Part shown: in pieces, positions 1 to 8,177 of the stretch
How positions within the stretch are numbered: position 1 is the first letter of the stretch
Layout: each line of letters opens with the position of its first letter
Source: Avibacterium avium
GTDB taxonomy: Bacteria; Pseudomonadota; Gammaproteobacteria; Enterobacterales; Pasteurellaceae
Reading direction: 5' to 3'
NCBI RefSeq assembly: GCF_900454535.1
Contig: NZ_UGSP01000001.1
Span: forward strand, 1,361,501 to 1,425,500
Length of the DNA: 64,000 nt
Made by a program: the position numbers and the translations under genes
Notes under the pieces: model-generated
Database searches by the model: none
Seen by the model: the letters and a program-made list of their open reading frames with translations, nothing else
What the model was told of the DNA's origin: nothing

Positions 1-2
1 GT

Positions 3-1112
3 AACAAAAATGAACGTTTTTGGAAAGCGGATAGTGCAAGTGATGAGATCTCAACAAATTTTGGCAAATTATTAGCAGCAAGAATGCGTGGACGTTCTCA
101 TGCACATAAAGGTATATGTTGCGATGATGATTTTACGATTGCTTTTCACGATAAAAGTGGTGTGCATTTTATTGCTGTTGCAGATGGAGCTGGCAGCGCA
201 GAATTTTCTAGGTTAGGTTCAAAATTGGCGGTAGAAGCTGCAAAAGAAAAGGTGCTAGAGCAGCTGACGAACAATGATAAATATCAGGCAATATCCTATT
301 CTTTTGAAATGGATAAGCTAAAAGGAATAGCAAATGGACTATTGTTCCAAGCGGTGCAATCAGCTTTTCAAGCGCAACAAACTGAAGCGGAAAAAGAACA
401 AATTCCATTAAAGTCGCTTTCTTGCACTTTGTTGCTAGCATTAACTTTACGTCTTAAAAATGGTCAATGGTTTACAGCTTGTTATTGGGTTGGTGATGGT
501 GCTGCCGCTATTGTTGATTTAGGGACGCCAAAAGTGAAATTATTGGGGGAAGTTGATTCAGGTAACTATTCTGGGGAAACAGTCTTTTTAACGCATTCCG
601 AGATTGAGGCAGAAAAATTGGTTTCTCGAATTCACACCGATTTGCAGTATTATCCACCGCTCTTGATGTTGATGACTGATGGTGTTTCTGATCCAAAATT
701 TAAAACAGATGCGAAATTACAAACTATTGAGGCATGGCAAGCCTTATGGGAGGAATTAAAAATACCATTACAAGCTGAAAATCCTGCTAAAGCTTTAGAA
801 CAATGGTTAGATTTTTGGTCAAAAGGTGAACATGATGATCGAACGCTAGCAATGTTTATTTCACAAGATGAGTGGAATGGGGTGGTAAATCAATGTCAAA
901 ATGATATCTCTAGTGAAGCTCATCAGGTTGCATTATTACCAAATAAGCAAGCACAAATAAGTACTGAAGAAGTAGCACAAAAAAGTGGAGAAAGTGACAT
1001 TGAAGATGAAGCAGAACGTACTATAAATATCACCTCAAGTGGCGTAACAACAACCATTACACTCACTAAAGCTAGCGATCAAAAAATGGATACTCAAGGA
1101 GCAAATCAATGA
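3..1112 (+). CDS. PP2C-type protein serine/threonine phosphatase of a Ter module, 5' end outside window
   Basis: Predicted cytoplasmic metal-dependent phosphatase, presumably reversing the phosphorylation made by the kinase encoded next. Metal-binding motifs of PP2C appear in order: VADGAGS near the start, MTDGVSDP in the middle and HDDRTLAM towards the end. The last 80 or so residues are a polar tail without a recognisable fold. An ATG lies at 84, but the frame is open to the window edge and the residues before it (ERFWKADSASDEISTNF) read like protein, so the true start is probably outside the window. It overlaps the kinase gene by 4 bases (ATGA). Known Ter-linked clusters pair PP2C, a kinase and a TerY von Willebrand protein; TerY would be expected upstream, out of view. 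Family is clear; the start and substrate are not. Confidence 0.85.
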   Translation, partial: NKNERFWKADSASDEISTNFGKLLAARMRGRSHAHKGICCDDDFTIAFHDKSGVHFIAVADGAGSAEFSRLGSKLAVEAAKEKVLEQLTNNDKYQAISYSFEMDKLKGIANGLLFQAVQSAFQAQQTEAEKEQIPLKSLSCTLLLALTLRLKNGQWFTACYWVGDGAAAIVDLGTPKVKLLGEVDSGNYSGETVFLTHSEIEAEKLVSRIHTDLQYYPPLLMLMTDGVSDPKFKTDAKLQTIEAWQALWEELKIPLQAENPAKALEQWLDFWSKGEHDDRTLAMFISQDEWNGVVNQCQNDISSEAHQVALLPNKQAQISTEEVAQKSGESDIEDEAERTINITSSGVTTTITLTKASDQKMDTQGANQ

Positions 1113-2608
1113 GTCAAATTATCCGTTTAACTGCGACTAATGGTCAAACGATAGAGTTTATAGATGAAGTAAAAGCACAAGGTGGAATGAAAGATGTAAT
1201 GTTTTCACCTAATCGAGATTATGTAGTGGCATTTTTTCGTGAAAAAGCGGATCAGGAAACCAAAGAACGCTTAGAAATGATCACGGAAACATACCGCAAA
1301 CGTATTTTTGAACAAGAGGGCGGCGAATATTTGAAGAAATTATTTTGTTGGCCTACTGCGGTAGTGGAATATCAAGGTCGATTAGGGGTAGTGAGCCCTT
1401 TTTATCGAGATTGTTTCTTCTTTCAATATGGTAGTCGTAATAACGATATGTTGCAAATTAAAGGCAAAGATAAAGATGGTAAATGGTTTGCTTCAGCTTC
1501 TAATCGTAACAAATTTCTTGATCCCAAAGAGCTGGGTGATTGGATGTTGCATCTGAAAGTCTGTTTGATGCTAGCTAGAGCAGTACGAAGAATGCATATG
1601 GCTGGATTAAGTCATAGTGATTTGGGTTATAAAAACTGTTTGATCGATCCGACAACGGGACAAGCTTGTTTAATTGATATTGATGGTTTGGTTGTACCAG
1701 GTAAACATCCTCCAACAGTAGTGGGAACGCCAGATTTTATTGCGCCAGAGGTTGTTGCAACTCAACATTTAGATAAGACAGATCCTAAACGTAAATTGCC
1801 GAGTCGAACAACAGATCTCCATGCATTAGCCGTATTGATTTATATGTATTTGCTTTATCGTCACCCTCTTCGTGGTGATAAGGTATTTGATATGAATGAT
1901 AGCCAACGAGATGAAGAGCTAGCAATGGGGGAAAAAGCGCTTTTTATTGAACATCCAACAGATAAAAGTAACCGCATTAAGGTGAAAAACCTTCGGCCTA
2001 CAGAATTGCCTTGGAAAGATACGGATAAGGTTCCTTATAAAATTACTGGACCATATCTGAGTGCATTATTTGAGCGAGCCTTTATTTCTGATTTGCATAA
2101 TCCAGCGGGAAGACCAACGGCTGATGAATGGGAACAAGCTTTGGTCAAGACTGTTGATTTATTGCAGCCATGTAGCAATCCGAAATGCGAGCAGAAATGG
2201 TATGCCTTTGATAATTCGACTAAGCCGAAATGCCCATTTTGTGGCACATCACATCAGGGCGTATTACCTGTATTAAATCTCTATTCAGTAGCACCAAATG
2301 GCAGTTACCGTCCTGATAATCATCGTATTATGGTGTATGACGGGCAAGGACTTTACAAATGGCATGCGGATACGCGAGTTTTTCCAAATGAGAAACTCAA
2401 AACATCAGATGCTCAAAGAATGGCTTATTTTCGTTTTTATCAGGGCGATTGGTGGTTGGTAAATGAACATTTTCCACAAATGATTAATATTAAAACTAAG
2501 CAACTTATTGCAATAGGCGAAAAAGTAAAATTGGAAGAAGGTGGACAAATTTTATTGCAGCAAGGTGAAGGTGGGCGTTTACTTGTCGTCCAAATAGCTG
2601 GAGCGTAA
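1109..2608 (+). CDS. Ter-associated protein kinase with C-terminal zinc ribbon
   Basis: Eukaryotic-like protein kinase of the kind found in TerY-phosphatase-kinase clusters. The catalytic loop is HSDLGYKN (H169, D171, N176), and DID (D190-D192) stands where DFG is usual. GTPDFIAPEV follows as an APE-like activation segment. A four-cysteine zinc ribbon (C355, C360, C375, C378) follows the kinase domain, then about 120 residues of unassigned sequence. No membrane segment is seen, so it is probably cytoplasmic. Start overlaps the phosphatase stop by 4 bases, implying translational coupling, and terD follows after 37 bases. Expected to phosphorylate Ter-complex partners; the target is an inference. 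At 499 residues it is much longer than a bare kinase domain. Confidence 0.85.
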   Translation: MSQIIRLTATNGQTIEFIDEVKAQGGMKDVMFSPNRDYVVAFFREKADQETKERLEMITETYRKRIFEQEGGEYLKKLFCWPTAVVEYQGRLGVVSPFYRDCFFFQYGSRNNDMLQIKGKDKDGKWFASASNRNKFLDPKELGDWMLHLKVCLMLARAVRRMHMAGLSHSDLGYKNCLIDPTTGQACLIDIDGLVVPGKHPPTVVGTPDFIAPEVVATQHLDKTDPKRKLPSRTTDLHALAVLIYMYLLYRHPLRGDKVFDMNDSQRDEELAMGEKALFIEHPTDKSNRIKVKNLRPTELPWKDTDKVPYKITGPYLSALFERAFISDLHNPAGRPTADEWEQALVKTVDLLQPCSNPKCEQKWYAFDNSTKPKCPFCGTSHQGVLPVLNLYSVAPNGSYRPDNHRIMVYDGQGLYKWHADTRVFPNEKLKTSDAQRMAYFRFYQGDWWLVNEHFPQMINIKTKQLIAIGEKVKLEEGGQILLQQGEGGRLLVVQIAGA

Positions 2609-2645
2609 AGAGCGGTTATTTTAATAAACAAAATAGGAGTAAACA

Positions 2646-3224
2646 ATGGCAATTTCTTTAACAAAAGGACAAAACGTTTCATTAAGCAAAACAGATCCAA
2701 GTTTAAAAAATGTGTTGGTTGGTTTAGGCTGGGATGCTCGTTCTACTGATGGTCAGAATTTCGATTTAGATGCAAGCATTTTTATGACTAAAGAGAATGG
2801 TAAAGTCCCTTCAGATAGTTATTTTATTTTTTACAACCAAGTTCATTCGCCTTGCGGTGGAGTCGAACACACGGGGGATAATCTAACGGGAGATGGTGAT
2901 GGAGATGATGAAAGTATCATTGTGAAATTAGATCAAATTCAAAATGATATTAAATCTCTTTTTATCGCTGTGACTATTCACGAAGCAGAAGCTCGCCGAC
3001 AAAATTTTGGACAAGTAAGTAATGCGTTTGTTCGCTTGGTTAATCACGATACAGATGAAGAAATCGTTCGTTTTGATTTATCAGAAGATTACAGTACAGA
3101 AACAGCGATGATTTTTGGTGAAATCTATCGCCATAACGGAGAATGGAAATTTCGTGCTATTGGTCAAGGTTATTCAGGTGGATTGTATGCGCTGTGTCAA
3201 CAATATGGCGTAAATGTAGGATAA
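2646..3224 (+). CDS. terD: TerD family calcium-binding stress protein
   Basis: TerD-domain protein of 192 residues, the usual length for TerD/TerE. The N-terminus [15 protein letters not shown] and the segment [20 protein letters not shown] are family hallmarks. An acidic GDGDGDDE stretch (residues 82-89) matches the calcium-binding region known in TerD proteins. Members act in the cytoplasm or at the inner membrane face in responses to tellurite, phage, colicin and oxidative stress; the biochemical role is still unsettled. The start is preceded by AATAGGAGTAAACA, a good ribosome binding site. It sits between the kinase and a second Ter-domain gene in one apparent operon. Whether it is closer to TerD or TerE cannot be settled by eye. 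Confidence 0.9.
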   Translation: MAISLTKGQNVSLSKTDPSLKNVLVGLGWDARSTDGQNFDLDASIFMTKENGKVPSDSYFIFYNQVHSPCGGVEHTGDNLTGDGDGDDESIIVKLDQIQNDIKSLFIAVTIHEAEARRQNFGQVSNAFVRLVNHDTDEEIVRFDLSEDYSTETAMIFGEIYRHNGEWKFRAIGQGYSGGLYALCQQYGVNVG

Positions 3225-3235
3225 GGAAAGCAGAA

Positions 3236-3889
3236 ATGGCAGTTTCATTGAGTAAAATTACTTTAGAAAAACGAGGCGATAGCCATAAAATTGATTTATC
3301 TAAATCTACGGATGAACAGATCACAATCAATCTAAATTGGTCACAACAGCAGAAAAAAGGCGGTTTCTTTTCTAGTTTATTTGGGGCTAATAAAGAAATT
3401 GATTTAGATCTAGGAATCTATTGGGAGCTAAAAGATGGTACAGCAGGAATGATTGATGGTTTACAATTTTCTAAAGGGCAAGGTGGCCCTCGTCATAAGC
3501 TAAGTCGGCAAGGCCGTTATACTGACCTTCCATGGGTATGGCATTGTGGTGATGATCGTAGTGGTGGTAGTGAGAATGGTGAAACTATTTTGGTGAATCC
3601 AAAAGGCATTCAGGATTTGCGACGCTTGGTTGTATACTGTTTCATTTATGATGGCGTTGCTCAATGGGCTGAGTCTGACGCTGTTGTTACAGTAAAAGTA
3701 CCGAATCAGCCTGAAATTGTCGTTGAAATGGGTAAACAAAGTGATCATCGTTCTTTTTGTGCTATCGCTAGCATTGATTTTATTGGCTCACAAATGTCTG
3801 TCCGTAAAGAAATTAATTTCTTCAATGGACATGCAGATTGTAGCCAACATTATGATTGGGGATTCAAATTCTCTGCTGGCTCGAAATAG
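3236..3889 (+). CDS. TerA-like / TerD-superfamily protein
   Basis: Second Ter-domain protein, 217 residues from the ATG at 3236. The frame is open further upstream to 3143, but that extension overlaps terD by 82 bases, has no ribosome binding site, and replaces the family-like start MAVSLSKITLEK. AAGGAAAGCAGAA just before 3236 supports the shorter form. Seen motifs: an acidic strand NKEIDLDLGIYWE, a glycine-rich SGGSENGETI and a hydrophobic FCAIASIDF near the end, as in TerA and its relatives. It begins 11 bases after terD and ends the operon, followed by a perfect hairpin terminator. Probably works with TerD and the kinase/phosphatase pair; the exact subfamily is uncertain. Confidence 0.82.
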   Translation: MAVSLSKITLEKRGDSHKIDLSKSTDEQITINLNWSQQQKKGGFFSSLFGANKEIDLDLGIYWELKDGTAGMIDGLQFSKGQGGPRHKLSRQGRYTDLPWVWHCGDDRSGGSENGETILVNPKGIQDLRRLVVYCFIYDGVAQWAESDAVVTVKVPNQPEIVVEMGKQSDHRSFCAIASIDFIGSQMSVRKEINFFNGHADCSQHYDWGFKFSAGSK

Positions 3890-3913
3890 TTGTACGGTTC
3901 CCAAATTTTAAAG

Positions 3914-3947
3914 TAATAGATTAAATTACTGTTAATCTATTATTTTT
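3914..3947 (+). terminator. Intrinsic terminator of the ter operon
   Basis: Perfect 11-bp stem (TAATAGATTAA, 7-base loop, TTAATCTATTA) followed by TTTTT, 24 bases after the last ter gene. The stem is AT-rich. Confidence 0.75.
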
Positions 3948-3954
3948 ATACAGG

Positions 3955-3992
3955 AAAATGGTTGCTAATAGATATCTATTAACAACCATTTT
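3955..3992. repeat. 38-bp near-perfect palindrome between convergent ter operon and argA
   Basis: Arms AAAATGGTTG (3955-3964) and CAACCATTTT (3983-3992) enclose TAATAGAT/ATCTATTA with a single mismatch (3965 against 3982) and no loop. It lies 7 bases after the ter terminator and may terminate transcription from argA on the minus strand or act as a protein-binding site. The inner TAATAGAT repeats part of the adjacent terminator stem. Confidence 0.6.
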
Positions 3993-4050
3993 GTTTTGGT
4001 GGTACAGCTTTTTTGTATCAAGAATATCCTTAGAATTATCTGAGAATCCT

Positions 4051-5358
4051 TTATAAATCTTTGATCAAAATCTTAGATCGGCGCTGGTAATTATATTTTT
4101 CTCTTTTTTCTACGGGTAGATCTTCCACCTGAGCTAAATAAAATCCACGTTCTTGGAACCAATGTACCGTGCGTGTGGTGAGTACGAATAACCGTTCAAT
4201 ATGCTGTTCTTTGGCGCGTTTTTGAATGGCTTCCAATAAAATATCGCCACGGGAAGAGTTGCGATAATCTGGGTGAACGGCAACACACGCCATTTCTGCC
4301 ATTTTTTCTTGCGGATAAATATTGAGCGCTGCACAAGCAATGACCACGCCATCACGATCAATAATGGTGTAGTTGGAAATTTCCATTTCTAGCTGTTCGC
4401 GAGAACGTTTGACCAAAATCCCTTGCTGTTCCAATGGGTAAATGAGTTCCAACAAGGCTGGAATGTCAGCCACATTTGCAAGACGAATGCTTTCTGAACT
4501 TTCCATTGAAAGCTGTGTTCCCACGCCATCTCGGGTGAAGAGTTCTTGCAGCAATGAGCCGTCTTCTTCATAACTTAATAAGTGTGAACGCTTCACGCCT
4601 GCACGACACACTTCAATAGCTGCCTGCAAGAAACGAGCTTGCGAGCTGTGATATTGATCTTGTGAAATAAAGCGGCTTAAATATTGCTCCGCATCTTGCG
4701 GCAGTAAATCAGCAATGGTTTCTTGCTGATCATTTAAAATCCCTTGCGTATCAGAAAAGGCAATAAGTTTTTCTGCCTTAAGTTTGATTGCTACCTGCGT
4801 TGCCACTTCTTCAAAAGGCAAATTAAAGGTTTCTCCCGTTACAGAGGGGGCGATGGGGCCGAGTAGCACTATCGATCCTTGATCTAATTGTTGCTGAATT
4901 TTCTCGCTATCAATACGGCGAATTTTGCCACTGAGCTGATAATCTACGCCGTCATCTACACCAATGGGTTGTGCCAAAATAAAATTGCTGCTCACCACAT
5001 TGATTACCGCAGAATGAGGCAGACGCAAAGAAAGGCGTGCAGCAATATCATAATTTAATTTGCCCACCGCTTGTTTCACCACATCAAGGCTGTGAGGATC
5101 GGTAATGCGAATATTTTTATGATAAATTGGCACGATGCCTTGCTGTTCAAGGAGCTGATTAATTTGCAATCTTGCGCCAAACACAATGGCTAATTTAATG
5201 CCAAGGCTGTGGAGCAGGCTAATGTCATTGATAATATTAATAAAATTTGGGCTGGCAATGGTATCGCCATCAAGCATAATCACAAAGGTTTTGCCTCTGT
5301 GCATATTGACATAGGGCGTGGATTGTCTAAACCACTGTACAAGTTCGGTACTGCGCAT
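4051..5358 (-). CDS. argA: Amino-acid N-acetyltransferase (N-acetylglutamate synthase)
   Basis: Makes N-acetylglutamate from acetyl-CoA and glutamate, the first step of arginine synthesis, in the cytoplasm. The protein has 435 residues, close to the 443 of E. coli. An amino-acid-kinase fold occupies about residues 1-280 ([23 protein letters not shown]) and a GNAT acetyltransferase domain the rest ([17 protein letters not shown], acetyl-CoA loop). The start follows AAAAGGAAGTT. A tandem ArgR operator lies immediately upstream, so the gene should be repressed by arginine. It is transcribed alone, convergent with the ter operon. High confidence from end-to-end family features. Confidence 0.96.
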   Translation of the reverse strand: MRSTELVQWFRQSTPYVNMHRGKTFVIMLDGDTIASPNFINIINDISLLHSLGIKLAIVFGARLQINQLLEQQGIVPIYHKNIRITDPHSLDVVKQAVGKLNYDIAARLSLRLPHSAVINVVSSNFILAQPIGVDDGVDYQLSGKIRRIDSEKIQQQLDQGSIVLLGPIAPSVTGETFNLPFEEVATQVAIKLKAEKLIAFSDTQGILNDQQETIADLLPQDAEQYLSRFISQDQYHSSQARFLQAAIEVCRAGVKRSHLLSYEEDGSLLQELFTRDGVGTQLSMESSESIRLANVADIPALLELIYPLEQQGILVKRSREQLEMEISNYTIIDRDGVVIACAALNIYPQEKMAEMACVAVHPDYRNSSRGDILLEAIQKRAKEQHIERLFVLTTRTVHWFQERGFYLAQVEDLPVEKREKYNYQRRSKILIKDL

Positions 5359-5369
5359 AACTTCCTTTT

Positions 5370-5404
5370 CTTATAATTATTCATTTAAAGTGAATTTATA
5401 TTCA
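5370..5404 (-). promoter_or_regulatory. Tandem ArgR operator (two ARG boxes) upstream of argA
   Basis: The plus strand reads TGAATTTATATTCA at 5391-5404, a perfect match to the ARG-box core TGAATWWWWATTCA, and a second, weaker box CTTATAATTATTCA at 5370-5383. Box starts are 21 bases apart, the spacing expected for two 18-bp boxes separated by 3 bp that bind one ArgR hexamer. The pair ends 12 bases before the argA start codon. Site recognition is from the known consensus; binding is inferred. Confidence 0.8.
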
Positions 5405-5440
5405 TTTTTGAAAATATGCAAGGAAAATTTTGCAGAGATA

Positions 5441-5465
5441 AAAAATGCGGTGAAATTTCACCGCA
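5441..5465 (-). terminator. Terminator of grxA built from inverted uptake-signal cores
   Basis: Perfect 20-bp palindrome TGCGGTGAAATTTCACCGCA (5446-5465); read on the minus strand it is followed by TTTTT. It carries an uptake signal core on the minus strand. Lies 18 bases beyond the grxA stop. Confidence 0.75.
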
Positions 5466-5482
5466 CTTTGTATTTATGGATA

Positions 5483-5746
5483 TTAGTTTACTACGTTAAA
5501 CTGTTCTTTCATTAACGCAGCGAAGTCGGTGTAACCGCCTACTGGTTTTTCATCAATGAAAATTTGTGGCACAGTTTCAACCGGTTTGCCTACTGAAGCA
5601 GATAAATCTGCTTTGCTGATGCCTTCTGCGATAATATCTACATAGCGGTAGTCAAAATCGCTTAAGGTTTCTTTTAATTTGTCAGCAAGCTCTTTTGCAC
5701 GCACGCAGTAAGGGCAACCAGGGCGACCAAAAATAACAACGAACAT
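5483..5746 (-). CDS. grxA: Glutaredoxin 1
   Basis: Small cytoplasmic dithiol glutaredoxin that uses glutathione to reduce ribonucleotide reductase and protein disulfides. The redox site is C11-P-Y-C14 (GRPGCPYCVRAKEL). TVPQIFIDEKPVGGYTDF is the cis-proline and glutathione-binding region typical of GrxA. I place the start at the second of two in-frame ATGs: AAGGA lies 7 bases before it, but only 1 base before the first (5752). This gives 87 residues, close to the usual 85. It is divergent from rimK; in E. coli these two genes are also close neighbours, consistent with a conserved block. Confidence 0.95.
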   Translation of the reverse strand: MFVVIFGRPGCPYCVRAKELADKLKETLSDFDYRYVDIIAEGISKADLSASVGKPVETVPQIFIDEKPVGGYTDFAALMKEQFNVVN

Positions 5747-5941
5747 AATCATTTCCTTCTGTTAGGGCAAAGCACATTGGCTAGATAAAAATACAAATAG
5801 ACAAAATGCTTAGCAAGATAAAAAATTGTGCAAATTGTACTGATTATGGCAAAAAGAATAAAGGAGTTTTTTAGCATTGTTGTAATTGGTGTAATATATC
5901 AAAATAACAGTTTGAGAGCCTTGTAGCCGAAGTAGGAAAAA

Positions 5942-6859
5942 ATGAAATTATTAATGTTATGCCGCGAGCCGCGCCTTTATAGCTGCCAGCGTTTAAAAGA
6001 AGCCGCGGAAAGTTGCGGACATCAAATGGATATTCTCGATCCCAATCGTTTTATGCTAAAACTCAGCGAAAATGCACCGCACTTTGATTTATATTATCAG
6101 CTAAATCGCGAGGCTGAACCTTATTTATTGCCCGATTATGATGCCGTATTGCCGCGCTTTGGATCGGCGAGTACACAAATGGGCTGTGCCGTGCTGCAAC
6201 ATTTTCAAGCCAAAGGCGTAGCTTGTTTAAATGAGGTTGAGCCTTTTCTCAAAGCGCGTGATAAATGGTGGAGTTTGCAGATTTTAGTTCAGCACGGCAT
6301 TGCCGTTCCCCCTTCTTTACTGGCTGGCAGTGAAACGCGGGCGAAAGAAAGCCTTGAATTGATCGGCTCGCCGACCATTTTGAAAACCTTAAGTGGATCA
6401 CAAGGCATTGGCGTGATCTTAGCGGAGAGCCAAAGTAGCGCCAGTAGCATCGTGGAAACCTTAAATCATTCTGGCGTGCCTGTGTTAATGCAGCAGTTTA
6501 TTAGCGAAGCGCAAGGGGGCGATGTGCGCTGTTTTGTGGTGGGGGGAAAAGTGATCGCCACAATGGAACGCAAAGGGCAAGCGGGCGAGTTTCGCGCCAA
6601 TATTCACCGTGGAGGAACGGGCGAGCAAGTGTGGCTCAGTGAGCAGGAAAAACAAATTGCCCTTACCGCCACGCAAGCACTGGGCTTAGATGTGGCAGGG
6701 GTGGATTTAATTCGCTCTCGTCAAGGGCTGTTGGTATTAGAAGTTAATGCCAGCCCGGGGCTTGAAATGATCGAAAAAACCAGTGGTTTAGATATTGCGT
6801 TACAGATGATCTTGTATTTGGAACGAAAAAGCCAAGCCAGATCAAAAAATAACGAATAA
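5942..6859 (+). CDS. rimK: Ribosomal protein S6 glutamate ligase
   Basis: ATP-grasp ligase that adds glutamate residues to the C-terminus of ribosomal protein S6. Length is 305 residues (E. coli 300). Visible ATP-grasp elements are the N-terminal [14 protein letters not shown], the ATP-binding lysine loop [14 protein letters not shown], and the metal-binding [20 protein letters not shown] with the glutamate and asparagine that hold magnesium. The start follows GTAGGAAAAA. It is transcribed away from grxA. Downstream lies a decayed esterase fragment, so no operon partner survives. The last twenty residues ([10 protein letters not shown]) are polar and probably disordered. Confidence 0.95.
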   Translation: MKLLMLCREPRLYSCQRLKEAAESCGHQMDILDPNRFMLKLSENAPHFDLYYQLNREAEPYLLPDYDAVLPRFGSASTQMGCAVLQHFQAKGVACLNEVEPFLKARDKWWSLQILVQHGIAVPPSLLAGSETRAKESLELIGSPTILKTLSGSQGIGVILAESQSSASSIVETLNHSGVPVLMQQFISEAQGGDVRCFVVGGKVIATMERKGQAGEFRANIHRGGTGEQVWLSEQEKQIALTATQALGLDVAGVDLIRSRQGLLVLEVNASPGLEMIEKTSGLDIALQMILYLERKSQARSKNNE

Positions 6860-6885
6860 ATTATCACCAAAAGTGTTGAAAATTT

Positions 6886-7084
6886 CCGTTTAAAAATAAG
6901 GGAAATTGCTTAGTTTTTCTTTCTACTCAAGATGAAGTGCTAGATGCTCAGCGTAGTGCAGAAACCCTTTTCCCCTTTTTATGAAGTGATTTAGGATGAA
7001 AATGAAGGTCATAAATTCAAAAAATTTCGCAACATTTACAACAAATTAAAGCCTTTAAAACGGCATAAAAATAGGGCGGATTGA
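6886..7084 (+). pseudogene. Remnant of a YqiA-like esterase C-terminus
   Basis: One frame reads CLVFLSTQDEVLDAQRSAE and ends at a stop near 6980. The next frame then continues as YEVI, a stop, DENEGHKFKKFRNIYNKLK, and ends at 7084. The pattern TQDEVLD, followed about 30 residues later by EGHKF, resembles the last catalytic Asp and His region of YqiA-type alpha/beta-hydrolases. No start or N-terminal half is present, and there is at least one frameshift and one stop, so it is read as a decayed 3' end. Family assignment is by eye and moderate. The hairpin GGCGGAT/ATCCGCC (7075-7095) follows. Confidence 0.45.
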
Positions 7085-7120
7085 AATTATCCGCCATAGC
7101 TATATTTTGGATGACTATAA

Positions 7121-7148
7121 TAAAAAGCTCGCAATAGCGAGCTTTTAG
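7121..7148 (-). terminator. Terminator after small membrane-protein pair, copy 1
   Basis: Stem AAAAGCTCGC / GCGAGCTTTT (7123-7132 and 7137-7146) with a 4-base loop. On the minus strand it runs into TTTTTA. It begins just after the 28-residue gene and could also work for the plus strand. Confidence 0.75.
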
Positions 7149-7149
7149 G

Positions 7150-7236
7150 TTATTTTGTGTTAAGTTGGTTATTCATTTTAATTGCAAAGGCTAGACTTGC
7201 AACGGCAAGAATAATTAGTCCGATGGTTAATCCCAT
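7150..7236 (-). CDS. 28-residue single-helix membrane peptide, copy 1
   Basis: Unrecognised small protein, 28 residues. After Met-Gly it is a hydrophobic helix (LTIGLIILAVASLAFAI) followed by a polar basic tail KMNNQLNTK, so it is expected to span the inner membrane once. Translation evidence is strong: AAGGAGG lies 6 bases before the ATG, and the start codon directly abuts the stop of the upstream gene (TAAATG). A paralogue with the same M-x-LTIGL start and the same ribosome binding site lies at 17292-17399 behind a paralogue of the same upstream gene. A terminator follows directly. Function unknown; a stress or toxin-like membrane peptide is possible but unproven. Confidence 0.65.
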   Translation of the reverse strand: MGLTIGLIILAVASLAFAIKMNNQLNTK

Positions 7237-7464
7237 TTAGTCCTCCTTGTTTTCTGCGAGTTTGCGACAAATTCTTGCACCCCATATGGTGCTGTAGGCA
7301 CTAATAACGAGAGCAACGAGGTTAATGCCTTTTTGTAATAATGGATCGTTGTTATACAGTATCACAGGTACAGCTAAAATAGCAACCTTTGCGATATCAT
7401 CGCACGTTTTTGCCCATGCTTCTAATGTTCCTTTCTCATAAGGTTTTTTGAATATGTTAAACAT
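7237..7464 (-). CDS. Small two-helix membrane protein, copy 1
   Basis: Unrecognised 75-residue protein. An amphipathic, charged N-terminus (FNIFKKPYEKGTLEAWAKTCDD) is followed by hydrophobic segments at about residues 27-37 and 45-61, then a basic end RICRKLAENKED. A likely inner-membrane protein with its N-terminal helix on the cytoplasmic face. The block TLEAWAK..DDIAKVAILAVPVI is nearly identical to the protein at 17335-17634: I count 26 identities over the first 37 residues. The 28-residue peptide gene follows with no gap. The upstream neighbour on the same strand is the chalcone-isomerase-like gene, 46 bases away. No known family came to mind. Confidence 0.75.
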   Translation of the reverse strand: MFNIFKKPYEKGTLEAWAKTCDDIAKVAILAVPVILYNNDPLLQKGINLVALVISAYSTIWGARICRKLAENKED

Positions 7465-7510
7465 TGGCTATTTTCTCTTCTCTCTTCTCGTGTCGATTGT
7501 TATTTATTGT

Positions 7511-8119
7511 CTAAACCTCTTCCTGTTTTTGTAGATCAAGCTCAAATTGTGGCGGAAGTTGAGGGTTGATTTCATCTTCATTAAGCTTTTCTACATCGGG
7601 GGGTGGCAAGAGCTTTTCATTATCACTATGCGGGCTTTTTTCTTTACCTAAGAGCTGTGGCAAAATTTTACCGTAACTGCCTTTTGGTGATAAGGCACTG
7701 CTGATAAACGCACGGTTAAAATCATCGCCAAATTCCTTGTCTAGCACCGTGTCATTTAAAATAAAATAGCCTTTGTTTGGCAAGGCAATGTAGCTCAACA
7801 CATCTTTAGGTGAGAAATCGGGAAAGATTTTTTGTAGTTCATCTAGCCAATTATCCGTATCGCCTTCCACCTTAAGAGATTTCATTTCTTTGATTAAACT
7901 AATGGCGAAATTTTTGCCTTCCACGGGCTTGTCAAAGTTGAATGAGAGCATTAAAGGACGTTGATTTTCTTGATAATTTCCCGTTTCTGAATAGAGACTT
8001 AGGGTGTAAATTTGAAATGGCCCCCAGTTATAATCAGCATTGCCCACCATTTCCCAATCCGCCCAAAGTGCGGAGGAAAATAAGGTAGAAATTAAAAATG
8101 CGACAAGTTTTTTTTTCAT
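7511..8119 (-). CDS. Exported chalcone-isomerase-like domain protein
   Basis: Secreted protein of 202 residues with a signal peptide (MKKKLVAFLISTLFSSALWA, cleavage after ALWA). The mature start WEMVGNADYNWGPFQIYTLSLYSETGNY resembles the chalcone-isomerase-like domain proteins of gamma-proteobacteria, which are periplasmic and of unknown enzymatic role. The C-terminal 50 residues are rich in proline, glutamate and asparagine and look disordered. In H. influenzae a homologue sits beside the same csdE-csdA-nuclease-lrgAB block, as I recall it. It faces the same way as those genes, 58 bases from csdE. Domain call is moderate; no catalytic residues can be claimed. Confidence 0.7.
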   Translation of the reverse strand: MKKKLVAFLISTLFSSALWADWEMVGNADYNWGPFQIYTLSLYSETGNYQENQRPLMLSFNFDKPVEGKNFAISLIKEMKSLKVEGDTDNWLDELQKIFPDFSPKDVLSYIALPNKGYFILNDTVLDKEFGDDFNRAFISSALSPKGSYGKILPQLLGKEKSPHSDNEKLLPPPDVEKLNEDEINPQLPPQFELDLQKQEEV

Positions 8120-8177
8120 TATTCTTCCTGATAAATTGCTTGTGGCGATTATAGCAAGTTTTTTATTTTCGACAGAT

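Noticed and set aside
3143-3235. Upstream extension of the TerA-like gene
   Set aside because: It overlaps terD in another frame, lacks a ribosome binding site, and gives a N-terminus unlike the family; start moved to 3236.
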